A stretch of 16,419 nt of DNA from positions 1 through 16,419 of the forward strand of contig QAKL01000083.1 of the NCBI GenBank assembly GCA_003343815.1, read 5' to 3'. The notes beneath the pieces were generated by a model. The model saw only the letters and a list, made by a program, of their open reading frames with translations. It made no database searches and had not been told where the DNA came from. This DNA comes from Clostridiales bacterium (GTDB taxonomy: Bacteria; Bacillota; Peptococcia; Peptococcales; Peptococcaceae). Positions 5,627-13,133 of this stretch are shown here, one piece after another (within the stretch, counting starts at the first letter, position 1; every line of letters starts with the position of its first letter). A program made the translations under genes and the position numbers.

Positions 5627-6991
5627 ATGAAAAGTATGAAGAAAAAAATCAGTGCCGTTTTGGCAGGTACTTTAATGCTGGGCAGTTTTTCTACTGCCGC
5701 TTTGGCAGCGCCGCAAGCAGAAAAATCTATCGGCGTGCAGTTAGATGGGCAGATGATTACATTAGTTAACGACGCAGAGCCTGTGATAAATAACGGAAGA
5801 GTATATTTGCCTTTCCGCAGTTTGTTTGAAACATTAGGCGCTGAGGTCGAGTGGGATCAATCAAGCGGCATTATTTCCGCAGTGAAAGACGGCCGCGAAG
5901 TCGAGTTTATCGGCAATCAGCCGTCCGTAGTGATTAAAGAAAACAATACGAGCCGCATAGTCAATACCTCTGCCGCGCCGTATATTGAAAACGGTAAGAC
6001 GATGATCCCGGTGCGCTTTGCCGGCGAGGCGCTCGGCTATAATATCGGCTGGGACAGCACCAATAAAACCGTGGTTATGATGGATGCGGAGAAATTAGCG
6101 GCGCAATACGACGGGCAGTTTACCTATTTGGAAAAATTGTTGAATATGAATAAGGAGTACCAGGGCAAATCGTTAGAGTATACTGCGACCAGCAATTTCT
6201 TATTGATGGATGAAAGCGAAGATGCCGAGAAAACTTTCTACGAGTTTCATATGGAGTTTAACGGCACCAGCACTGCCGACGGCAATATGGCGATGGATAT
6301 GACGATGACCGACGGTAATTCTATTTCGCAATTAAAGCAACTTTTGGCTAAAGGCTACAGTCAGTCCCGTGCGTTTAACGGGGAAAAAATCAGCATGGAT
6401 ATTTTGTGCGATATGGATAATTTTGTCGTTTACATGAAATGCCCGCTTTTAAACACTGCTATGGGGATGAATGCCGATGCGGACGCTTATTTCAGCATTG
6501 ATTTAAAAAGCGTTATGACCGCAGAGGATATCGCGGTTTTGAAAAATGCCTTAAAAGAGGGAAAAAACGGGATTGATAATGTGCATGATTATATCGTCTA
6601 TATGCTAAATAATGTCGATATGGACAGCGTAAATGACTATGCTGATTTTGCCGAACTGCTCAATATGGTGAAAGACAATTTCAGCGACAAAGCTTTTAAA
6701 TACGACGCGCAGTATAATCGCTACCAGGCAAGCGCCGCCGGAATCAGCTTGGATTTCCACGCAGACAGCCAAGGAAATATTGACAATTATCTGATGCAGA
6801 TAAACGAGGATAATCTGGATATTTTGATGCAGGGCACTAAAGACAGAACATATTTTACCTTTGAAATCAATGATTACGGCTTCAATATGTCGATGGATAT
6901 GAATATGAATTACAAAGTAAGCGATGTGAAAGAATTAAAGACCAATCCGCTTTTAACCAATCCTAATGCTACCATTATTCCTTTGATGTAG
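5627..6991 (+). CDS. Exported stalk-domain (copper amine oxidase N-terminal-like) protein, copy 1
   Basis: This 454-residue protein has a classic signal peptide: MKSMKKK, a hydrophobic core, and an ALA cleavage site after about residue 27. Residues about 35-155 are two half-repeats of the stalk domain (NGRVYLPFRSLFETLGAEVEW and NGKTMIPVRFAGEALGYNIGW). Despite its name this domain is not the copper site of amine oxidases; it occurs in many exported Bacillota proteins. Residues about 170-454 are not recognised. They look like alternating beta strands and helices, with methionine-rich strands (NMAMDMTMTDGN; FNMSMDMNMNYKV) and a final proline/threonine-poor tail without an anchor. A LolA/LppX-like beta-sheet fold is a possibility only. 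The ATG at 5627 sits eight bases after AAGGAG; a GTG at 5618 overlaps that site. It is a paralogue of the next gene, and the conserved part is the N-terminal 175 residues. Confidence 0.85.
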   Translation: MKSMKKKISAVLAGTLMLGSFSTAALAAPQAEKSIGVQLDGQMITLVNDAEPVINNGRVYLPFRSLFETLGAEVEWDQSSGIISAVKDGREVEFIGNQPSVVIKENNTSRIVNTSAAPYIENGKTMIPVRFAGEALGYNIGWDSTNKTVVMMDAEKLAAQYDGQFTYLEKLLNMNKEYQGKSLEYTATSNFLLMDESEDAEKTFYEFHMEFNGTSTADGNMAMDMTMTDGNSISQLKQLLAKGYSQSRAFNGEKISMDILCDMDNFVVYMKCPLLNTAMGMNADADAYFSIDLKSVMTAEDIAVLKNALKEGKNGIDNVHDYIVYMLNNVDMDSVNDYADFAELLNMVKDNFSDKAFKYDAQYNRYQASAAGISLDFHADSQGNIDNYLMQINEDNLDILMQGTKDRTYFTFEINDYGFNMSMDMNMNYKVSDVKELKTNPLLTNPNATIIPLM

Positions 6992-7008
6992 TTTGAAAGA
7001 TTAACATT

Positions 7009-7038
7009 AGACCGCTCTTAACAGGGCGGTCTTTTTTT
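7009..7038 (+). terminator. Terminator of stalk-domain gene copy 1
   Basis: A 9-bp stem (AGACCGCTC at 7009-7017 with GGGCGGTCT at 7024-7032, one G-U pair) encloses a 6-nt loop and is followed by a run of Ts to 7038. It begins 17 bases after the stop codon. Confidence 0.92.
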
Positions 7039-7100
7039 GTGTCAAATCAGCGTAAAAAAGTAAAATCATGAAAAATAAAGAAAATATTTGCCAAAAACTG

Positions 7101-7129
7101 TTGCAATTATACAAAATATGTGATAAAAT
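7101..7129 (+). promoter_or_regulatory. Sigma-A promoter of stalk-domain gene copy 2
   Basis: TTGCAA (7101-7106) and TAAAAT (7124-7129) are 17 bases apart, 35 bases before the ATG. This gives the second paralogue its own transcript after the terminator of the first. Confidence 0.7.
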
Positions 7130-7164
7130 AATGTCAAGAATTTATTATATAAGGAGAGATGATA

Positions 7165-8544
7165 ATGAAATGCTTGAAACAAATTATCAGTGCAGCTTTA
7201 GCGGCTGTCTTGATTGTCGGGAGTTTATCGCTGACAGCGGTGGCGGCTGAGACGAGTAACGCTGTCAAAATCCAATTAGACGGAGAGTTTATTACTCTAA
7301 AGGATAATGCCGCACCGATTTTAAAGGACGGAAGAGTGTATCTGCCGTTTCGCAGTTTGTTTGAAACCTTAGGTGCAGAAGTTTCTTGGGATAAAAATAC
7401 AGGCATCATCAGCGCGGCGAAAAACGGGCGCACGGTGGAGTTTACCGGCGGGCAAAAAGCAATGGTGATAAAAGAAAACGGCTCAAGCCGCATGGTGAAT
7501 ACCTCTGCCGCGCCGTATATCGCAAACGGCAGGACGATGCTGTCGGTGCGATTTGCTGGCGAGGCGCTGGGCTATAATATCGGCTGGGATAGTGAAAATA
7601 AAGCCGTAGTTATGATAGATACCGATAAATTGGCGAAAAAATACGAGGGTCAGTTTACCTATATTCAAAAGATGCTCAATATGCATCCTGAATTAAACGG
7701 CAATTTGGTCAATTTTGACGCTACCGGTGCTGTTTTGCTGGCAATACCGGCATACGAAGATGAGAAAGCGAGTTTTTCGGAGATTGATATGGATATAAGC
7801 GGCAGCTATGAGCCAAATGTAGGTATATATGCTTACACGATGGCTTATGATGACGATTATTATGCTGAGCTGATGGGGTATTTAGCAGACGACTATCAGC
7901 AAGATGAGGTATTGGGCAGTGATGAGCTTGAAGTAGCGATTTCGTACAGTAAAGAAACAGGTCTGCTTTATATTTCCTCTCCCGAGCTGAATGAGCAAAT
8001 GGGTGTGGATCGGGACACTAATGTCTGGATTGAGCTTGATAAGCAAAGCTCAATAGATTTATTGGGATATGATCTTGTCAGTATACTTGAGGGGACGTTT
8101 AATAATGAAAATACTGCGACAACCGTGCATGAATATTTAGTAAATAATTTGGCCAATAAAGAGCTTGACAGCATAGACGATTACGTCTATTATGATAATC
8201 AGTTACGAGATTATGCTACTTCTTTAGGTGATAATGCTTTCAAATACAATCAAGAAGAAGGTTGCTACGAAGCTGACAATGGAGAAATATATATCGAGTA
8301 TAGCTTGGACAATTTCGGAGATATGGAAAAATATAATATTCTGTACTCGGGATATACAGTATTGGCCTACTTGAGTAGTACGACGGATTATCTGTATGTA
8401 GCTGGAGAAGTAGACTTGTTCGGCATAACTATGTCTGGTGATATGTTTATAAATTTGCAGGCAGATCCTGAGCATACGCTTATATGTGATCCGCGCGAGT
8501 TTGATTCTACAGCTACGGTTCTCCCTGCCAGTAAATTGCTGTAA
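7165..8544 (+). CDS. Exported stalk-domain (copper amine oxidase N-terminal-like) protein, copy 2
   Basis: This protein has 459 residues and a signal peptide with an AVA or VAA cleavage site near residues 27-28. Two stalk half-repeats follow (NGRVYLPFRSLFETLGAEVSW without the first N, i.e. DGRVYLP; and NGRTMLSVRFAGEALGYNIGW). Through residue about 175 it closely matches copy 1, including shared blocks such as KENG-x-SR-x-VNTSAAPYI and GQFTYIQKMLNM. The C-terminal 280 residues have diverged strongly: they are acidic and tyrosine-rich (for example YDDDYYAELMGYLADDY around residues 231-247) and lack copy 1's methionine-rich strands. The general order of strands and the phrases VHEYLVNNL and DNAFKY still line up with copy 1 (VHDYIVYML, DKAFKY). 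The ATG at 7165 lies eight bases after AAGGAG; an in-frame ATG at 7159 is only two bases from it. No membrane or cell-wall anchor is seen, and the function is unknown. Confidence 0.85.
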   Translation: MKCLKQIISAALAAVLIVGSLSLTAVAAETSNAVKIQLDGEFITLKDNAAPILKDGRVYLPFRSLFETLGAEVSWDKNTGIISAAKNGRTVEFTGGQKAMVIKENGSSRMVNTSAAPYIANGRTMLSVRFAGEALGYNIGWDSENKAVVMIDTDKLAKKYEGQFTYIQKMLNMHPELNGNLVNFDATGAVLLAIPAYEDEKASFSEIDMDISGSYEPNVGIYAYTMAYDDDYYAELMGYLADDYQQDEVLGSDELEVAISYSKETGLLYISSPELNEQMGVDRDTNVWIELDKQSSIDLLGYDLVSILEGTFNNENTATTVHEYLVNNLANKELDSIDDYVYYDNQLRDYATSLGDNAFKYNQEEGCYEADNGEIYIEYSLDNFGDMEKYNILYSGYTVLAYLSSTTDYLYVAGEVDLFGITMSGDMFINLQADPEHTLICDPREFDSTATVLPASKLL

Positions 8545-8568
8545 AATGTGAATTAAAATTTCTTTTAA

Positions 8569-8602
8569 ACTGCCTATGTTTTCAAACATAGGCAGTTTTT
8601 TT
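8569..8602 (+). terminator. Terminator of stalk-domain gene copy 2
   Basis: ACTGCCTATGTTT (8569-8581) is exactly complementary to 8584-8596, a 13-bp stem whose inner pairs probably open to form the loop. Seven Ts follow. It lies 24 bases after the stop codon and isolates this gene from the operon to its right. Confidence 0.93.
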
Positions 8603-8632
8603 GCAAAAATCACGGAAATAATGAAAAACCAC

Positions 8633-8661
8633 TTTATTTTAATTTAAAATTTTGGTATGAT
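8633..8661 (+). promoter_or_regulatory. Probable extended -10 promoter of the abcF-U32-mutS2-mutS run
   Basis: TATGAT (8656-8661) is preceded by TGG (extended -10). A weak TTTATT (8633-8638) lies 17 bases upstream. It is the only promoter-like site seen upstream of the four-gene run. Confidence 0.5.
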
Positions 8662-8690
8662 AAAAGATACAAGATAAAGAAGGTGAACCG

Positions 8691-10589
8691 ATGATTATAT
8701 TACAAGGCAAAGGATTAAGCAAATATTATGTGACAGATTTGATTTTTCAAAATGTCGATTTTTATATACAAGAAAATGAAAAAGTGGCTTTAGTCGGACC
8801 AAACGGTGCCGGTAAATCCACGCTTTTTCGCTGCATTGTCGGTGAGGAAAATTTTGACTCTGGTCAATTAATGCTGAGCCAAAAGCACACTATGGGCTAT
8901 TTGGAGCAAATGCCGCAGTTTGGCGAGGAGGTTACGCTGTTAGACGCAGTATTGGAAATGTTCAGCGATATATTTGTCTTGCGCGATGAGTTGCGCGCGA
9001 TGGAAATGGCGATGAGCGAGGCGCAGGATGAAAAATTGGAAAAATTGTTGGAGGATTATGCCGCGCTTACTCATAAATACGAGGATTTAGGCGGCTTCAG
9101 CGCCGAGAGCAAGGCGAAAGGCATCATCAAAGGCTTAGGCTTTAACGATGCGGATTTTTCACGCAAAGTTTATAATTTTTCCGGCGGCGAGAAAACGCGC
9201 GTAACTTTGGCGCGGCTTTTGGTGCGCGAGCCTGATTTGCTGTTGTTGGACGAGCCGACGAACCATTTGGATTTGGATGCGCTCGAGTGGCTGGAAAATT
9301 TCCTGCGCAATTATAAAGGCGCGGTTTTTATCATTTCCCATGATCGCTATTTCCTCGATCAGGTTGTGACCAAGGTTTTTGAGATAAATCATCATACCAT
9401 GCACAGCTATAATGGCAATTACACGCGCTATACGGTCTTAAAAGCTGAGGCGGAGCTGGCGCAGATGCGCGCATACAACAAACAGCAGGCGGAGATCACC
9501 CGCACCGAGGAGTATATCCGCCGCTATAAAGCGGGAATTAAATCCAAGCAGGCGCGCGGCAGACAGAAAAAATTGGAGCGAGTCGAGCGTTTGGACAATG
9601 TCGCTTTTAATAAAACGATGAATTTGAGCCTAAATGATGCGGCGCAAAGCGGTGATATCGTCTTAAAAGTGCAGAATTTGGGCATGAGATACGGCGAGCG
9701 CGAGCTTTTCCGCGATCTTAATTTTACTATTTATCAGCATGAAAAGGTGGGGCTTATCGGGGCGAACGGCACCGGCAAAAGTACGATTTTAAAGATAATT
9801 TTGGGGCAAATTTCGCCTTTAGCGGGCTCAGCGGAAACGGGAGCGCGCGTCAAGGTGGCTTATTACGATCAGGAGCATCGTGGATTGAACTTAAAAAATA
9901 CGGTGTTAGACGAGATTTTTCGCAATTATGATGTCAATTTAAACGAAGCGCGCGATTTATTGGCGCGGGTGCTTTTCACTGGGGAGGACGTGTATAAAAT
10001 CGTCGGAGATTTATCCGGCGGTGAGCGGGCGCGCATTGCCCTTTTAAAAATAATTTTAGACGAGCCGAATTTCATCATCATGGACGAGCCGACCAACCAT
10101 TTGGATATTGACTCGAAAAATATCGTGGAAAATTTGCTCGATGACTTTAACGGGACGGTTTTGGTCGTCTCCCATGACCGCTATTTGTTGGATAAAGTCT
10201 GCGAACGCATTTTGGAATTGGAAAACGGTACAATAAACGATTATTTGGGAAATTATTCGTATTATCGCGAGAAAAAAGCGGAATTGGAGCGGATCAGATT
10301 AGAAAAAGAAGCTGAGGCTGCGGCAAAGGTTAAGAAAAAAGCAGCGGAAAAAACAGCGCCCAAGATCAATAAAGCAAAAATTAAGGCAGAAATTGCCGCT
10401 ATTGAGGAGGAGATTGCCCAAAAGGAGGAGCGCTTGGCCGTGCTTTCCGAGGAATTAGGGCAGTCGGGCAGCTATCAGGACGAAGAAAGCGGCAAGGCTT
10501 TGGTAAATGAATATCATACGCTGGAAGCAGAGATTCCGCTTTTATATGAAAAATGGGAAGATTTAAGCCTGACATTGGAAAATAATTAA
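8691..10589 (+). CDS. ABC-F family ATPase (ribosome-associated, no transmembrane domain)
   Basis: This 632-residue soluble protein has two complete ABC cassettes and no membrane segment, the mark of ABC-F proteins, which act in the ribosomal E site. Cassette 1 has Walker A GPNGAGKS (36-43), signature FSGGEKTR (163-170), Walker B ending D187-E188 and switch His217. Cassette 2 has GANGTGKS (357-364), LSGGERAR (441-448), D465-E466 and His495. The inter-domain linker (about 245-310) is arginine/lysine-rich (YIRRYKAGIKSKQARGRQKK) and is expected to contact tRNA or rRNA. Residues about 525-632 form a charged C-terminal coiled coil, as in the Uup/YdiF-type housekeeping members. Nothing specifically points to a resistance subtype. 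The ATG at 8691 has AAGGTG upstream. It is the first gene of the run; the U32 gene begins 10 bases after its stop. Confidence 0.95.
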   Translation: MIILQGKGLSKYYVTDLIFQNVDFYIQENEKVALVGPNGAGKSTLFRCIVGEENFDSGQLMLSQKHTMGYLEQMPQFGEEVTLLDAVLEMFSDIFVLRDELRAMEMAMSEAQDEKLEKLLEDYAALTHKYEDLGGFSAESKAKGIIKGLGFNDADFSRKVYNFSGGEKTRVTLARLLVREPDLLLLDEPTNHLDLDALEWLENFLRNYKGAVFIISHDRYFLDQVVTKVFEINHHTMHSYNGNYTRYTVLKAEAELAQMRAYNKQQAEITRTEEYIRRYKAGIKSKQARGRQKKLERVERLDNVAFNKTMNLSLNDAAQSGDIVLKVQNLGMRYGERELFRDLNFTIYQHEKVGLIGANGTGKSTILKIILGQISPLAGSAETGARVKVAYYDQEHRGLNLKNTVLDEIFRNYDVNLNEARDLLARVLFTGEDVYKIVGDLSGGERARIALLKIILDEPNFIIMDEPTNHLDIDSKNIVENLLDDFNGTVLVVSHDRYLLDKVCERILELENGTINDYLGNYSYYREKKAELERIRLEKEAEAAAKVKKKAAEKTAPKINKAKIKAEIAAIEEEIAQKEERLAVLSEELGQSGSYQDEESGKALVNEYHTLEAEIPLLYEKWEDLSLTLENN

Positions 10590-10599
10590 GGAGAAAATT

Positions 10600-13113
10600 A
10601 TGTCTAAAATAGAACTTTTAGCCCCGGCAGGGAGCTTGGAGGCTTTGTATGCGGCGGCAGAAAACGGAGCTGACGCCGTATATTTCGGCGGTCAGATGTT
10701 TAACGCCCGCCAAAACGCCGCTAATTTCACTATAGAAGAAATGAACGAGGCGGTAAGCTATCTGCACAAAAAAGGCAGCCGAGCACTTTTGACCTTAAAT
10801 ACCTTGGTTGGCAATCATGAAATTATAGAGTTGCTGGATTATATTTATGAGGTGGCGGCGTGCGGTGTTGACGGCGTGATCGTACAGGATCTGGGAGTAG
10901 TGGAGATTTTAAAAGAAACGCTGCCTGAGCTGTCGTTACATGCCAGTACGCAGATGGCTGTGCATAATTGGCAGGGAGTCAAATATTTAGAGGATTTGGG
11001 CTTTAAGCGCGCTGTTTTAGCACGCGAGTGCTCCCTGGCAGAAATACGAAAAATTCGCGAAAGCTGCGAAATAGAATTGGAAACATTTGTTCATGGGGCG
11101 CTATGCGTGGGTTTTTCGGGCAGATGTTTATTCAGCAGCTTTATCGGCGGGCGCAGCGGTAATCGCGGCTTGTGTGCGCAGCCGTGCCGCTTGCCCTATA
11201 CGTTACTGAAAAACGGCGAGGAAGTGGCTAATAACGGCAAATATCTTTTGTCGCCGAAAGATTTGAATATGATAGAAAAACTGCCTGATCTTATTCGCGC
11301 AGGCGTTAATTCGCTAAAAATCGAGGGTCGTATGAAGCGCCCGGAATATGTGGCGACGGTCGTAGGTGCTTACAGACGGGCGATCGACGGCTATTATGCG
11401 GATAATTTCCGGGTGAGCGCGCAGGATAAGGCTGATCTGCGCCAGATATTTAACCGCGATTTCACCACCGGTTACTATTATAGTAAGCAAGGGCGGGAAA
11501 TGATGAGTTATGAGCGCCCGGACAATCGCGGCGTGTCTTTGGGCGAAGTAGTGGCAGATGAGAAGAAACGCAAAAATGTGAAATTAAGCACCGATTTAGC
11601 AAACGGCGACGGTTATCTGGCGATTTTGCCTAATAAAAATCAGGAGTCGGGCAAGGTGCAAGAAATGCGTATCGGTGCTAAAAAGGCTGAAGCGGCGAAA
11701 AAAGGAGATTTGGCTTATTGGGAGGCGGTGAAAACGCTGCCGGTAGGCAGTAAGCTTTATCTCACCGCTAAGCAGTCCTTGCTTGCCAAAGCACAAGAGA
11801 GCTATAAAAATGCGGGCAAAAATACGGCTGAGGAATTAAAAAATGTCGATTTTTACTTTACGGCGCATTTGGGCGAGCCACTAAAACTAATGGCGATTGC
11901 TCAAGACGGAAACTATGCTGAGCGTGAAAGCGAATTTTTAGCCGTCGCGGCGCAGAAGCACCCGTCGGATAAAGAAAGCGTGAAAAAGCAACTGGCGCGC
12001 TTGGGCGGCAGCGGATATGCGCTGGGTGAGTTAGAAATTACGATTGATGAAGGATTGATGTTACCTGCAAGCGAGCTAAATAAACTCCGCCGCGAAGTTT
12101 TGGAGGAGATAGACGCGCAAAGTATAGCTTTGGAGAAAGAATTTTTTGCCGAGGATTATACCAAAGAGGACTATTTAGCGGAGGCGGAGGATTTTTTGGC
12201 GACGATCCCGCCGCAGGTTTTGGGCTATACGACAAGCAAAATTTCCGTAGAGGTAAGTGATTTGGCAGCTCTAAAGGCGGCAGCTGATGCCGGAGCTGAT
12301 GTTTTGATCGCCAAATGGCACAATTTCCGCGGCAAAATTGGCTTTACGGCTGAGGATATCCAAGCGGCGGTCGCGTATGCTCATGAAAATAAAAAGCAAG
12401 TCTGGCTTTCCTTTGCCAATCTGCACCAGGGCGCGGAAAGCGAAGTGCTCAAAAAACGTATGATTATTGCTAAAGAAAGTGGCGCTGACGGAGTTTATGC
12501 CGCGGATCTGGGCGGATTATATTTAGCAAAAGAGATAGGCATAGAAAATATTGCCGTCGATTATCTTTTCAATGTATATAACGATCCGGCGGTGAAATTT
12601 TTCATGGATGAGGGCGTAGATCGGGTATGTCTGTCGCCGGAAATGAATTTGCAGGAGATAGGCGAGATGTCTTATTTGGGCAATGTACCGCTTGAGTGCA
12701 TTATCCACGGCAATTTCCCGCTGATGATGAGCAATTACTGTGCGATCGGTGCTATAGCAGGCAAATCTGCGCAAGTGCCGTGTGACAGCGCAAGCTGTGC
12801 CAAGGCAGCATACGCCCTAAAAGACCGCATGAACGCGGAATTTCCGCTTTTATGCGACGAAAATTGTCGGATGTATATTTATAACAGCAAGACTTTGAAT
12901 ACTTACAAGCGCTTTGCGCAGATAGCCGCTTTGGAAATGGACTATCTGCGAATCATGGCAGATTTCCAAAGCGCCGAATGGATAAGCGCGGTAGTAAATG
13001 GTTACAAAAACGCTTTAACAGCTTTGGAGAAAAAAGAAAATATGCCAAAGACGACCGATGAGGCGCTTTCGGATGAGGAGGCGACCTACGGGCATTTCTA
13101 TCGCGGAGTCTGA
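10600..13113 (+). CDS. U32 family protein with DUF3656-type middle region (RlhA-like)
   Basis: This protein has 837 residues. The N-terminal LLAPAGSLEALYAAAENGADAVYFG and the signature ETFVHGALCVGFSGRCLFS (161-179) place it in the U32 family. Members are annotated as peptidases, but several characterised ones are iron-sulphur proteins that hydroxylate rRNA, tRNA or quinones; the DUF3656-containing E. coli RlhA acts on 23S rRNA. Cysteines 169, 176, 192 and 196 fit a 4Fe-4S site. Residues about 330-510 are the DUF3656-like insertion. From about 545 a second U32-like half follows, with its own cysteine group (C700, C714, C728, C733, C752, C756), including HGNFPLMMSNYC and CDENCRMYIYNSKTL. The start is ATG at 10600, six bases after AAGGAGA. 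Its place between an ABC-F gene and mutS2 fits an rRNA or translation role, but its substrate cannot be read from sequence. Confidence 0.9.
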   Translation: MSKIELLAPAGSLEALYAAAENGADAVYFGGQMFNARQNAANFTIEEMNEAVSYLHKKGSRALLTLNTLVGNHEIIELLDYIYEVAACGVDGVIVQDLGVVEILKETLPELSLHASTQMAVHNWQGVKYLEDLGFKRAVLARECSLAEIRKIRESCEIELETFVHGALCVGFSGRCLFSSFIGGRSGNRGLCAQPCRLPYTLLKNGEEVANNGKYLLSPKDLNMIEKLPDLIRAGVNSLKIEGRMKRPEYVATVVGAYRRAIDGYYADNFRVSAQDKADLRQIFNRDFTTGYYYSKQGREMMSYERPDNRGVSLGEVVADEKKRKNVKLSTDLANGDGYLAILPNKNQESGKVQEMRIGAKKAEAAKKGDLAYWEAVKTLPVGSKLYLTAKQSLLAKAQESYKNAGKNTAEELKNVDFYFTAHLGEPLKLMAIAQDGNYAERESEFLAVAAQKHPSDKESVKKQLARLGGSGYALGELEITIDEGLMLPASELNKLRREVLEEIDAQSIALEKEFFAEDYTKEDYLAEAEDFLATIPPQVLGYTTSKISVEVSDLAALKAAADAGADVLIAKWHNFRGKIGFTAEDIQAAVAYAHENKKQVWLSFANLHQGAESEVLKKRMIIAKESGADGVYAADLGGLYLAKEIGIENIAVDYLFNVYNDPAVKFFMDEGVDRVCLSPEMNLQEIGEMSYLGNVPLECIIHGNFPLMMSNYCAIGAIAGKSAQVPCDSASCAKAAYALKDRMNAEFPLLCDENCRMYIYNSKTLNTYKRFAQIAALEMDYLRIMADFQSAEWISAVVNGYKNALTALEKKENMPKTTDEALSDEEATYGHFYRGV

Positions 13114-13133
13114 TTAAGGAGTAAAAAAGAAGA

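Noticed and set aside
8691..10589. ABC-F protein as an antibiotic-resistance (Vga/OptrA-type) determinant
   Set aside because: It has a housekeeping-like C-terminal coiled coil and an operon position with core genes; nothing in the sequence marks a resistance subtype.
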